Positions 35,023-44,045 of a stretch of 64,000 nucleotides of DNA are shown in pieces. Numbering within the stretch: the first letter of the stretch is position 1; each line of letters starts with the position of its first letter. Source of the DNA: an uncultured Clostridia bacterium (GTDB lineage Bacteria > Bacillota > Clostridia > UBA1381). The position numbers and the translations under genes were made by a program. The notes under the pieces are model-generated. The model did not search any database. It was not told where the DNA came from and saw nothing but the letters and a program-made list of their open reading frames with translations. The stretch spans positions 21,373 through 85,372 of the forward strand of contig CALXQE010000013.1 of assembly GCA_944390495.1 (NCBI GenBank). Direction: 5' to 3'.

Positions 35023-37038
35023 CTAATTATCATTATTAATATATTTATTCACAGCATCTACTGTTTCATTATAAACAGTATCTATTGTTTTATCTTTTAC
35101 ATATGCACCTGCGACAGTACTATGACCGCCTCCACCCAAATACTCCATAATTATCTGTACATTAATATCGCCTAAAGATCTTGCACTAATTCCAACACCA
35201 TTATCTTGCGGATACAAAACTATTGACGCTTGTGTATCGCCTATATTTAGCATCTCGTCTGCGGCTTGTGATGCAATTACACGCATATTCTGATATTTGT
35301 TATAGCATTTAGCAACTGCTATATGTGGCACAACCATTTGCATTGTTCTTACAATTTCAGCTCTGTGGTCATAATCCTCTTTTTTAACATTAAATAATTT
35401 TTTAATATCTGTTGTATTTAAACCTAATCTTCTAAGATATGATGCTGCTTCAAATGTTCTAACACCTGTTTTAAGCATAAAGTTTTTGGTGTCCATTAAA
35501 ATACCTGTATACAAACATTCAGCTTCAACATTGGTAAGTGAACTTCCGAAATCCATATACTCCAATAGCTCAGTTGACATTTCACAAGTTGATGAAGCAT
35601 AAGGTTCATGGTACATAAGTGAACAGTGGCTTAAAAATTCGGTAGAACGTCTATGATGATCTATAAGTACAACCTTTGATGCCTTTTCTGTAAGAGCAGG
35701 ACATGGAAGCATAGAAGGTCTATGAGTATCAAGAACAACTACAAGGGTATTGTCGGTTAAAATTTCAAGCGAATCATCAGGGCTGATAAACATCCCCTTG
35801 TATTCACTTATTCCTTTTAATTCATCATACAAAAGTTTAATTGCCGGTGAATTATTGTCATAAACAATATAAGGTTTCTTTCCCAATGTTCTTACAGCAC
35901 GCTGAAGACCTATTGCAGCACCAAAACTGTCATAGTCTGCACCTGCATGTCCCATAAATATAACCTTATCAGAATTACGCATAAAATCCTTTAGTGCAAC
36001 AGCAAACGCTCTTGTTTTAACCCTTGTACTCTTTTCATAGTCACGAGCTTTACTGCCGTAGAACTTATATTGTGTATCATCTTTTATGCTGACTTGATCG
36101 CCGCCCCTGCCTAATGCCATATCCAACGCACTTCTTGCGTATGAATCGTTTTCAGCAAGAGAACCGCCTACACCAATACCTATACTAATACTTACAGGTA
36201 ATTTTATATCTTCACCGACTTTTCGTACTTTGTACAATATGTCAAACTTTTCACTTACATATTTTGATAAATATTTGTGTTCAAAAAACATATAGTATCT
36301 ATCACGGTCGGTGTTTTTCACAAGTGCATTACTCACTTGTGCCCATTCATTAACACAACGGCGTATTTGTGAAATAATATGCTGCTGTTCATTATCATTA
36401 ACTCTCTGCAAAACATCATCGTAATTATCAATATTTATGATTGCAATATCCGTTTTTTCATTATTATAACGCCTTTTTAATTCAACTTCATTTGTTCTGT
36501 CTATAAGATATATATATACGGACACTTTGTCCTCATCTTCATTAGTAATTGAAGTATTACGTTCCTTTAATGTTTTTGCTATTAAAAGAAATTTTTTATC
36601 TTCAATTTTAATACGTTTTTCGTAATGAGCCGCACTTTTTAGAACCTCTCCCCATTTAATAGATGGAATAATTGATTCAATCTTCGAATCAAATAAATCT
36701 TTATTTAGAAAAAGTCCAGAAAAGCTTTCATTATACCAATTAACAGAACCATCTATATGCACAACAGCAACAGGAATTGGTAATGAGCCCACTACATTTG
36801 AAGTAATAGCCCCCGAGTTTTTTGCAACAATATTCAAAAAATTACTTATACTATCCTTACGCTTTTTTTTAAGTATTTCTAAACATATTAATATTATTGC
36901 ACCTAATATAATCTGAACTACCCCTGCTATGGTACTTTTGGTTAAACAGAATGTTATTCCTCCCACCACCATCAATACCGCAGATATAAAAGCTAAAATT
37001 ATATAAGTTTTTATTATATGTCCGTAGTATTTTTTCAT
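35023..37038 (-). CDS. gdpP: Cyclic-di-AMP phosphodiesterase GdpP
   Basis: A 671-residue membrane enzyme. Two N-terminal membrane helices (about 10-52), a PAS domain (about 80-170: VAVVHIDGSVNWYNESFSGL), a degenerate GGDEF domain (about 185-310) and a DHH-DHHA1 phosphodiesterase (about 335-660). DHH motifs seen: VIFMGHAGADYDSFGAAIGL, VVVLDTHRPS, VVLIDHHRRS; DHHA1 ends LGGGGHSTVAGA. It cleaves c-di-AMP to pApA, lowering this signal of wall and osmotic balance. The start is the ATG at 37038 after GGGAGGAATTT. Confidence 0.95.
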   Translation of the reverse strand: MKKYYGHIIKTYIILAFISAVLMVVGGITFCLTKSTIAGVVQIILGAIILICLEILKKKRKDSISNFLNIVAKNSGAITSNVVGSLPIPVAVVHIDGSVNWYNESFSGLFLNKDLFDSKIESIIPSIKWGEVLKSAAHYEKRIKIEDKKFLLIAKTLKERNTSITNEDEDKVSVYIYLIDRTNEVELKRRYNNEKTDIAIINIDNYDDVLQRVNDNEQQHIISQIRRCVNEWAQVSNALVKNTDRDRYYMFFEHKYLSKYVSEKFDILYKVRKVGEDIKLPVSISIGIGVGGSLAENDSYARSALDMALGRGGDQVSIKDDTQYKFYGSKARDYEKSTRVKTRAFAVALKDFMRNSDKVIFMGHAGADYDSFGAAIGLQRAVRTLGKKPYIVYDNNSPAIKLLYDELKGISEYKGMFISPDDSLEILTDNTLVVVLDTHRPSMLPCPALTEKASKVVLIDHHRRSTEFLSHCSLMYHEPYASSTCEMSTELLEYMDFGSSLTNVEAECLYTGILMDTKNFMLKTGVRTFEAASYLRRLGLNTTDIKKLFNVKKEDYDHRAEIVRTMQMVVPHIAVAKCYNKYQNMRVIASQAADEMLNIGDTQASIVLYPQDNGVGISARSLGDINVQIIMEYLGGGGHSTVAGAYVKDKTIDTVYNETVDAVNKYINNDN

Positions 37039-37071
37039 AAATTCCTCCCACGCATGATACACGTGCAAGCC

Positions 37072-37374
37072 TTAACGGCTTTTTAAATATTTTCTGAGTT
37101 CAGACATATCAGAGAATTCTATTTCAAGTAAATGACCGTTTTCTACGCCTATTGAAAGTAACTCAGAAATTTTCTTATCTACACCTGCAAAATCCACTCC
37201 AAGCCGTCTTGCAAGTATGTACTCCATTGCTATTACAGTAGCAATCTCATTTGTGACACTTTCAAAGTCTGCCACTTCATCATAATCGGCAAGTGATTTA
37301 TAAAGATTTGCGATCTCTGATAAAATTTCTCCTTTTATAGTGTCAATAGCTTTTAGATTTGTTGAAATGTTCAT
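37072..37374 (-). CDS. MazG-like family protein
   Basis: A 100-residue all-alpha protein of the small MazG-like family that heads the gdpP-rplI-dnaB operon in many Clostridia. Visible: LKAIDTIKGEILSEIANLYK, then a second helix pair with AMEYILARRLGVDF. It lacks the full EExxE...ExxD metal set of real MazG, so pyrophosphohydrolase activity is doubtful. The start is the ATG at 37374 after TAGGAGGCATCATT; it is the first gene after a strong promoter. Confidence 0.82.
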   Translation of the reverse strand: MNISTNLKAIDTIKGEILSEIANLYKSLADYDEVADFESVTNEIATVIAMEYILARRLGVDFAGVDKKISELLSIGVENGHLLEIEFSDMSELRKYLKSR

Positions 37375-37425
37375 AATGATGCCTCCTAAGTTGTATTAAA
37401 TTTATGTAATCCTATCTAATACTAT

Positions 37426-37454
37426 ATTTTATCACAAACTTAATTTTAAGTCAA
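37426..37454 (-). promoter_or_regulatory. Strong sigma-A promoter of the mazG-like/gdpP/rplI/dnaB/tilS/ftsH operon
   Basis: Minus strand: TTGACT (37454-37449), 17-bp spacer, TAAAAT (37431-37426) with an extended -10 TGA. All seven genes downstream to 29832 are minus-strand with gaps of at most 18 bases or small overlaps, so this promoter can drive all of them. Confidence 0.85.
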
Positions 37455-37549
37455 CTATAACGGTAAACTTTAGCACAATCATTTATAATTTTGAAACAGA
37501 TATGTTACACTGCAAAACAATGTAAAGAGGAAATTTATTATTGTTCTGC

Positions 37550-38380
37550 TTAATGATGATAGTCTGATGGATTTATACCAATATATTTTTTAAAGGTTTT
37601 ACTAAAATAATATATATCAGAAAAACCTACAATTTCTGATGTCTCTGTCACCGAACAGCCATTTAACAATAATTGTTTTGCTTTATTCATACGTATATTG
37701 TTTAAATATGTAATAGGTGTTTGATTAGTTATTGATTTAAAAATACGTACCAAATAAGAAACACTAATATTTTCTTGTTTAGCTAAATCTGAAATACTTA
37801 TATCTTCAGAAAAATGTTTAGTCATATATTTTATAATGTTATCTACTCTTATTTTATTTTTGTAGTTAATATCTCTATTCTTGGTTGAAAACATAAACAA
37901 ATCTAAAATATCAATAAATATTTTTCTTTCTTCTTGATGGTTTAGTACGGTATTTGAAATATGTACCCTAAACAACCGATCAAACATAGATATTAATTTA
38001 TCAAGTATATGCTCATCATCTATATGTGTAATAAAATCAATAGGAAGCTTTACGTCAGTAAAACTCCAATTATTATATGGTGGTTCATTATGGAAAATAG
38101 GAATAGTATATACAAAATTAACACCATAGCATTTTAATAAATTATTGGGGTTTGTTGATATAGAACGGCTATCTCCTAAACTGTAAAATACAAAATCTCC
38201 GCGATGAACAATATATTTTTTATTATTATGTATAAATGTTCCTTCTCCCTCGTAAATCAGCATAATATTGTAGTATGTAAGATATTTTTCGTTATAACGC
38301 CATTCTGCCCATGTATGTCTGTTAATAACCATCTGAATATCAAAAAAAATATTTTGCATAAGTTCCCTGTCACTATTCAT
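37550..38380 (-). CDS. AraC-family transcriptional regulator
   Basis: 276 residues: an N-terminal cupin-like ligand domain (about 15-140: NIMLIYEGEGTFIHNNKKYIVHRGDFVFY) and a C-terminal pair of helix-turn-helices (about 180-276: MTKHFSEDISISDLAKQENI, VSYLVRIFKSITNQTPITYL, FSDIYYFSKTFKKYIGI). Such regulators usually sense a sugar and control neighbouring carbohydrate genes, and here a secreted BNR-type protein is encoded divergently. The start is the ATG at 38380 after GAGGAT; upstream in-frame ATGs fall beyond the palindrome and promoter. Its promoter overlaps a perfect 34-bp palindrome. Confidence 0.9.
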   Translation of the reverse strand: MNSDRELMQNIFFDIQMVINRHTWAEWRYNEKYLTYYNIMLIYEGEGTFIHNNKKYIVHRGDFVFYSLGDSRSISTNPNNLLKCYGVNFVYTIPIFHNEPPYNNWSFTDVKLPIDFITHIDDEHILDKLISMFDRLFRVHISNTVLNHQEERKIFIDILDLFMFSTKNRDINYKNKIRVDNIIKYMTKHFSEDISISDLAKQENISVSYLVRIFKSITNQTPITYLNNIRMNKAKQLLLNGCSVTETSEIVGFSDIYYFSKTFKKYIGINPSDYHH

Positions 38381-38395
38381 TATCTTATCCTCTTT

Positions 38396-38455
38396 ACTAA
38401 TATTTGTATTAAATAATACAAATATTAGTATATATTGCATTCTACAAAAAGTCAA
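38396..38455 (-). promoter_or_regulatory. araC promoter with a perfect 34-bp palindrome over -10 and transcript start
   Basis: Minus strand: TTGACT (38455-38450), 17-bp spacer, TATACT (38432-38427). The palindrome spans 38396-38429: half-site ACTAATATTTGTATTA, 2-base AA centre, exact complement. It begins in the last three bases of the -10 and covers the start site and the leader up to the ribosome site, so it can act as an operator in DNA and as a hairpin in the mRNA. Confidence 0.85.
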
Positions 38456-38524
38456 TATACTGTATAGTTAAATAAAACCTTACAAACAATAATTTGTCTA
38501 AAAAATTACAAGGAGGAATTAAAA

Positions 38525-41014
38525 ATGAATTTAAAAAAGTATATTGTTTCGGTTTGGGTCATGATAATGTCTGTTACAACTGTAAACTTCACACAAGTAC
38601 ATGCAGCCATAGCAGACTATACATGTAATTTAGTATCATACGGACATAGTGGTAGTGCAAGCGGTACCGGTTTATTTTTAGGTGCAATAGGTAAAGAAAA
38701 TTTAGATGTCGGTTCACCTGACCGTGCTCCGTTTATATCCGGAGTTACAGGCAATAATTCCGTAGAAGTAGGCTCATCAAGAGTTGGTGCCTTGGAATTT
38801 TCAGTTGATGGAAGTATTGATCCTAATTCAATCGTTTCTGCAACTATGAACGTATATGTAAACAGCATAAATCAAAATTTTAAAAACAGTGATGACTGGA
38901 TGTTTTTAGCTGCTTATGAAACAGAAAATCCATCTCTTACATATTCTGTCGGAGGAATGGATGAAAGTCTTTATCCTGCAATTAATAACGACTACTCTTA
39001 CGAAGCGGTTATGTGGAGTAATGAACGCTGTTCTAAATCCAATCTTGGTTGGAAAACAATAGATGTAAAACGTGCAGTGGTACATGCGTTAGAAAAAGAC
39101 GGAGGTAAAAGTGATGAAGTAAAAGTGGTCATAAGACTTCACGTTCCTGCATGCGGACTTAACGTATCTGTCGCATGACAAGTTCCATCTATATCCGTTA
39201 AAACAGACGAAAGTGTAAACGGCATTATTAAAACAGTAGATCAGAACGGAAATAGTATATTACCCGACAAAGAATTTTCATCCGGTATAGGTGAATTCTC
39301 TTATTACGAAATAATAGATAAAGAACTTAATATTAATGATGTCCTGTATCTATTTGACAGTAATAAATCAATTACAAATATAACAATGGAGAAAGGAAAA
39401 GAAAACGTAATCGTTTTAGTTTATAACAATACAGGAGAAATGAGAAAATACAGCGGTACAACATTAATTGATGACGGTGCAACCTGTTGGTTTGCAGATC
39501 CAAGAAGCGTTACTTTTGAACACGAAGACATTTTTGAAAATGATACTCTTGTTCTTCCGGCAAGCAGTAAAACTATAGTTGGTGCTATTGATGACAGTGG
39601 TACAGTAAAGGCTGTGCAGTACGACAATATTACAGATGAGAAAAAGGAAATTATAATAGATACCGGATTTGAGCCTGATGATCATAACAATCCGACGTTT
39701 TTATATTTACCTGATCACAGAATTATGGTGTTTTGGTCAAAACACACAAGTGAAGAATACTGGTACTATCGTGTAACACAAGAACCTGATAATCTTACTA
39801 CTTTAGGCGAAGAAAAATGTGTATCAGTAGAGGGCTATGGAGATTTCACTTATCCTTCTCCGTTTTATATGAGTGATGCACCTGATTCATTCTTTATATG
39901 TTGGAGAGGCGTGAATTGGCATCCTACAATAGCAAAGTATTCTCTGCCAAATGAAAATGACAATATTGTCTGCGAAAAAGAGCCAACACAAATAGTTCAA
40001 ACAATTGGACAAAGACCTTATGTCAAATATGAATCAAACGGAAAAGATAAAATATATTTCACATTCATAACAGCACATCCGGATAACAATTATCCTAACT
40101 GGGTTTATTACAGTGAAATTGATATAAATACGTTTGATCTGTATAATATTGAAGGTGATATATTATGCGAAGGAGAAAATTTACCACTGGGAAAAGATGA
40201 ACAAATTAACACATCATCAGATTACGGTTCTTTAACTGTTGATAATCCTGATAATAAACGTGACTGGGTTTGGGATATTGCAGTTGATAAAGACGGATCA
40301 ATAGTAATATTGTTTACTCAAATATCGAACGATAAATCCCAGCATGATTACTATTATGCAAAATAGAATAAGGAAACAAGAACATGGGATAAAACATATA
40401 TAGCAAATGGTGGTGGCTGGTTCCATCAAAATGACAGCGGAAAAGAAAAATGCTATTCAGGCGGTATGTGTCTTGACCATTCAGATCCATCTTTAGTATA
40501 TGTATCAAAACCGACCGAGGGATTATATGGAAATATTTATGAAATATGGGAATTAAAAATGGAAGATATGGAAGTTGTGAGCGAAACACAGATTACCGAA
40601 AATTCACAATTCAACAATGTCCGTCCATTTGTAGCAAAAGGTAGTTCTCCTGATGATTATCTAAGACTTACTTGGATGAATGGCTTGTATTATTATTGGG
40701 TAAGCAGCAGTTCTCTTCCAAATGCATTCCCTACAAGTATTATGACTCACTATAATAGACCTTCACTTGATGCAGATGTAACAAAAACAGAAAACGGTGT
40801 AGATATAAACATTAGTAAGAATAATATAGATGATTTAAATTTAATAATTGTTGCAGGATATAACGAAAACGGAATATTAACTGATATAAAATTTGCAGAT
40901 AGTGATAATGTAACTATTGAAAATACTGAGTTAAAATCAATTAAAGTATTTTGTTTAGAAAATCTTGAAACTCTAAAACCTATAACTACGTCAATATATA
41001 AAGAGTTAGTTTAA
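38525..41014 (+). pseudogene. Secreted BNR-repeat/polysaccharide-active protein interrupted by in-frame TGA and TAG
   Basis: One 830-codon frame with a GGAGG ribosome site and ATG at 38525, broken by TGA at 39176-39178 and TAG at 40364-40366; the same frame reads on, fully coding, after each stop. Signal peptide at residues 1-28 (ending VHAA). The first 215 residues are a beta-rich secreted domain of unknown type. Residues about 290-690 look like the BNR_4-type beta-propeller of polysaccharide lyases and related enzymes: DDHNNPTFLYLPDHRIMVFW, YWYYRVTQEP, FICWRGVNWHPTIAKYS, LDHSDPSLVY, NVRPF. A C-terminal beta domain ends LENLETLKPITTSIYKEL, common on clostridial carbohydrate enzymes. No frameshift is seen. 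If both stops block translation, only a 217-residue secreted fragment is made. It is divergent from the AraC regulator. Confidence 0.75.
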
Positions 41015-41046
41015 AATTTAGCCGTAAATATAATAATACTCCATTA

Positions 41047-41073
41047 ACAATATTTAATAAAATTCATATAATA
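41047..41073 (+). promoter_or_regulatory. Candidate sigma-K promoter of the Cys-rich protein gene
   Basis: AC at 41047-41048, 16-bp spacer, CATATAATA at 41065-41073, which fits the late mother-cell sigma-K pattern (AC, 16-17 bp, CATAnnnTA). The motif is short and this DNA is AT-rich, so chance is a real alternative. Confidence 0.35.
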
Positions 41074-41127
41074 AAAGTGAGTCATCTTAATCTTGAGACT
41101 CAAAAAATGTTAAAGGTGATTTTGAAT

Positions 41128-41466
41128 ATGGCTGAAATTTTTAACGAACCACAAGACCAAACCTGTCCTACAACAGCATACCAGTTATCATCTGTTTGTG
41201 TACCTGTTACAGTATCACCATTTGCAAAAACAGGTGTTACTTCAACCAAGTGCTGTGGTACATCTGTTGTAATACCCGGTAAAAATACTTGCGATGGTAT
41301 AAAAAATGGTCAGTGTGTATTCACAGTTGTACAGGATATATGCGTTGAAGTTCCGGTAGAATTTGGTGCTGTTGCTTCTGTTGGTGACAATTATGTAAAT
41401 TGTATTGATTCATCTGCTGATGATATTTGTACAAATTGCGATGACATAAACCCTGATAATCTTTAA
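41128..41466 (+). CDS. Small cysteine-rich protein, possible spore surface protein
   Basis: 112 residues with nine cysteines: CPTTAYQ, SVCVPVTVSPFA, STKCCGTSVVIPG, CDGIKNGQCVF, DICVEVPVEFG, YVNCID and DDICTNCDD. There is no signal peptide. Valine- and threonine-rich beta segments with paired cysteines suggest a cross-linked structural protein, as seen in spore coats or exosporia, and a sigma-K-like motif lies upstream; both points are inference. The start is the ATG at 41128 after AAAGGTGAT; a GTG at 41077 would include a 5' hairpin. A strong terminator follows. It ends 240 bases after the interrupted BNR gene begins its 3' flank and does not look related to it. Confidence 0.65.
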   Translation: MAEIFNEPQDQTCPTTAYQLSSVCVPVTVSPFAKTGVTSTKCCGTSVVIPGKNTCDGIKNGQCVFTVVQDICVEVPVEFGAVASVGDNYVNCIDSSADDICTNCDDINPDNL

Positions 41467-41489
41467 AATATTAAATAAATTCATATAAG

Positions 41490-41528
41490 AAAACGGTGGT
41501 ATCATTATTCGATGCCACCGTTTTATTT
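41490..41528. terminator. Terminator after the Cys-rich protein gene
   Basis: AAAACGGTGGTATC (41490-41503) pairs with GATGCCACCGTTTT (41511-41524) with a 7-base loop and a T run. It can also end the convergent serA transcript. Confidence 0.9.
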
Positions 41529-41569
41529 TAAAATTGTACATCAATAATTTAATCAAAAATTAATTTAGA

Positions 41570-42724
41570 TTATTTTATTACTCTTACTTTTATTACTTCT
41601 TCAATACTATTTAACTTTTCAACAGCTTCGTTTGGAATAGCATGATCAGTATTAATAATTGTATATGCAATATCTCCCTTTGATTTATTAATCATATCAG
41701 AAATATTAACAGTTGAAAGTGCATCAGTAAATTTAGCTATTGCATTAGGTACATTTTTATGTGCAATAGTTATTCTACCAACATTACCAGCTGGAAGTGA
41801 GCAATTCGGGAAATTTACTGAATTTAAAATATTACCATTTTCAAGATAATCTGAAATTTCATCTGCAGCCATTATTGCACAATTATCTTCCGATTCTGAT
41901 GTCGAAGCACCAAGATGAGGTATATTGATTATACCAGGCTGATTTACTGTTTCGCTGTCTGTAAAATCAACAACATATTTCTTAACTTTACCATCAGCTA
42001 TTGCTTTCTTTATGTCATCATTATTTACAAGACCACCTCTTGCAAAATTCAGTATAACAACGCCATCTTTCATCATTGATAAAGTTTCAGCGTTAATTGT
42101 ATTTCTCGTTGAATCTAAGAGAGGAACATGTATAGTTATGTAATCAGAAACAGCATACACTTCTTCTGCACTGTTTGCTTTATGTACCTTTGTAGAAAGC
42201 TTTAATGCTGAATCTACTGATAAATAAGGATCATAACCAATTACATTCATACCAAGTGCAACTGCCGCATTAGCCACAAGAATACCAATAGCACCAAGTC
42301 CTATTACGCCAAGAGTTTTGCCCATAATTTCACAGCCGGCAAAATTAGACTTACCCTTCTCTACTTGCTTGTCAACATCATCACCGGTAAGTGTATTAGA
42401 CCATTCAACACCACCGATTATATCTCTTGAAGCCAAAAGCATACCGGCAATTACAATTTCCTTTACAGCATTAGCATTAGCACCAGGTGTATTAAATACT
42501 ACAATGCCCTTTTCGCTGCATCTATCAATAGGAATATTATTAGTACCAGCACCAGCTCTTGCAACAGCCTTTAAAGATGCAGGAAATTCCATATCGTGCA
42601 TCTTGTAACTTCTTAAAATAATACCATCTGCATCTGCATTCATGTCTTCTGTAACAGTGTAATTATTTCCGAGTCTATCAAGACCGCATTTAGCAATCTT
42701 GTTAAGTGTAAGAATATTAAACAT
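41570..42724 (-). CDS. serA: D-3-phosphoglycerate dehydrogenase
   Basis: A 384-residue enzyme oxidising 3-phosphoglycerate for serine synthesis. Seen: KAVARAGAGTNNIPIDRCSE, the NAD-binding GKTLGVIGLGAIGILVANAA (about residue 140), HVPLLDSTRNTI, LNFARGGLVNNDDI (catalytic Arg) and IPHLGASTSESEDN (catalytic His). A short ACT domain (about 315-384) allows serine feedback. The start is the ATG at 42724 after GGAGATAATAAA. It forms an operon with serC, but a stable hairpin lies between them. Confidence 0.95.
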   Translation of the reverse strand: MFNILTLNKIAKCGLDRLGNNYTVTEDMNADADGIILRSYKMHDMEFPASLKAVARAGAGTNNIPIDRCSEKGIVVFNTPGANANAVKEIVIAGMLLASRDIIGGVEWSNTLTGDDVDKQVEKGKSNFAGCEIMGKTLGVIGLGAIGILVANAAVALGMNVIGYDPYLSVDSALKLSTKVHKANSAEEVYAVSDYITIHVPLLDSTRNTINAETLSMMKDGVVILNFARGGLVNNDDIKKAIADGKVKKYVVDFTDSETVNQPGIINIPHLGASTSESEDNCAIMAADEISDYLENGNILNSVNFPNCSLPAGNVGRITIAHKNVPNAIAKFTDALSTVNISDMINKSKGDIAYTIINTDHAIPNEAVEKLNSIEEVIKVRVIK

Positions 42725-42753
42725 TTTATTATCTCCTTTTTTATTTATACAAA

Positions 42754-42776
42754 GCACCCGAATCTTGTTCGGGTGC
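42754..42776 (-). terminator. Hairpin between serC and serA
   Basis: GCACCCGAA and TTCGGGTGC form a perfect 9-bp GC-rich stem with a 5-base loop. On the minus strand the tail is only TTTGTATAAATAAAAAAGG, so it is a weak terminator or an mRNA-stabilising or processing hairpin that lowers serA relative to serC. Confidence 0.65.
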
Positions 42777-42784
42777 AAAATATT

Positions 42785-43864
42785 TTATAGATTTTCAGCT
42801 TCAAATTTCTTCATAAATTCAACAAGCTTTTCTACACCTTCAACAGGCATTGCATTGTAAATGCTTGCTCTCATACCGCCTACTGTTCTATGTCCCTTTA
42901 AATTAACAAAACCTGCTGCCTTTGCTTCAGCAACGAATTTTGCATCAAGTTCTTCGTTACCAGTAACAAACGGTACATTCATCAATGAACGATCTTCCGG
43001 AACAACCGTACCTTTGAATAGCTTTGATGAATCAAGGAAATCATAAAGGATTTTTGCCTTTTTCTCGTTAATTTTTTGAAGTTCTGCTACTCCGCCCTTC
43101 TCTTTTATCCATTCAAGTACAAGCTTTAGCACATATATTCCATATGTAGGAGGTGTATTATACATTGAACCATTGTCAGCATGAATCTTGTATTGTAGCA
43201 TTGTTGGAGTAATATCCATCGCATTTTCTATTAAATCCTCACGGGCAATAACAAGAGTCACACCTGCCGGACCAAGATTCTTCTGTGCACCAGCAAACAA
43301 AAGACCGAATTTTGAAACATCAATAACTTCTGACATTACGCATGAAGATATATCTGCAACAAGAGGTACATCTGTTTCAGGAAGTGTTGTATATCTTGTA
43401 CCGTAGATTGTGTTATTGTAACAAATGTAGAAATAATCTGCATCACTTGAAAATGTTGATTTATCAAGTTTTGGTATATATGAGAATGTTTTGTCAGCTG
43501 ATGAAGCAACCTTATTTACGGTGATAAATTTTTCTGCTTCAGCCGCAGCTTTTTTTGCCCACTGACCGGTTATAACATAATCAGCCTTTTTGTTCTTAAG
43601 TCCAAGATTCAATGGAATCATAGCAAACTGCGTTGAACCACCACCTTGAAGGAACATTACCTTGTAATTATCAGGAACATTCATAAGTTCTCTAACAAGT
43701 GCTTCTGCACTGTCTATAATTTCTTGGTAATCTTTAGAACGGTGACTCATTTCCATAACGGACATGCCACTTGTTCCGTATTCAACCATCTCACTTTGTG
43801 CTTTCTTCAAAACTTCTTCAGGAAGCATTGAAGGTCCCGCTGAAAAGTTATAAACTCTACTCAT
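42785..43864 (-). CDS. serC: Phosphoserine aminotransferase
   Basis: A 359-residue PLP enzyme transferring the amino group of glutamate to 3-phosphohydroxypyruvate. It starts MSRVYNFSAGPSMLPEEVLK; EMSHRSKDYQEI, FLQGGGSTQFAMIPLN (PLP phosphate), and GAQKNLGPAGVTLV (catalytic Lys) follow. The start is the ATG at 43864 after GGAGGCTAATAAA. It is the first gene of serC-serA; a phosphoserine phosphatase is not in the window. Confidence 0.96.
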   Translation of the reverse strand: MSRVYNFSAGPSMLPEEVLKKAQSEMVEYGTSGMSVMEMSHRSKDYQEIIDSAEALVRELMNVPDNYKVMFLQGGGSTQFAMIPLNLGLKNKKADYVITGQWAKKAAAEAEKFITVNKVASSADKTFSYIPKLDKSTFSSDADYFYICYNNTIYGTRYTTLPETDVPLVADISSCVMSEVIDVSKFGLLFAGAQKNLGPAGVTLVIAREDLIENAMDITPTMLQYKIHADNGSMYNTPPTYGIYVLKLVLEWIKEKGGVAELQKINEKKAKILYDFLDSSKLFKGTVVPEDRSLMNVPFVTGNEELDAKFVAEAKAAGFVNLKGHRTVGGMRASIYNAMPVEGVEKLVEFMKKFEAENL

Positions 43865-43905
43865 TTTATTAGCCTCCAATATATTTTTAACTTACATTGT
43901 ATAAT

Positions 43906-43934
43906 ATTATATCTCAAAATAACCTCTAAGTCAA
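43906..43934 (-). promoter_or_regulatory. Sigma-A promoter of serC-serA
   Basis: Minus strand: TTGACT (43934-43929), 17-bp spacer, TATAAT (43911-43906), with a leader of about 35 bases. No T-box or riboswitch fold fits in this short leader. Confidence 0.85.
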
Positions 43935-43956
43935 TACAATACGACTAAACATCCTT

Positions 43957-43980
43957 AAAAATTGTATAGTTTTACAATTT
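43957..43980 (-). terminator. AT-rich terminator after the LtaS-type gene
   Basis: Minus strand: AAATTGTA and TACAATTT form an 8-bp stem with a 6-base loop followed by TTTTT-like tail. The stem is all but one A/T pairs, so efficiency is uncertain. Confidence 0.5.
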
Positions 43981-44045
43981 ATGTGAATTTTTATTATAGT
44001 TCGGCACTTAATACAAAATTATATGAGTACTTTTTCTATATATAT

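Noticed and set aside
37379..37549. Small gene in the gap between the mazG-like and AraC genes
   Set aside because: No open frame with a ribosome site; the gap holds the operon promoter and AT-rich DNA only.
39386..40366. Separate genes starting at internal ATGs after each stop codon of the BNR protein
   Set aside because: Neither ATG has a ribosome site, both are in the same frame as the first part, and the conserved domain runs across the stops.
38525..41014. A changed genetic code in which TGA or TAG codes for an amino acid
   Set aside because: Intact genes here end with TGA (for example the DUF1934 gene and pncB) and with TAG (rlbA), so the code is standard and the stops in this gene are a local matter.
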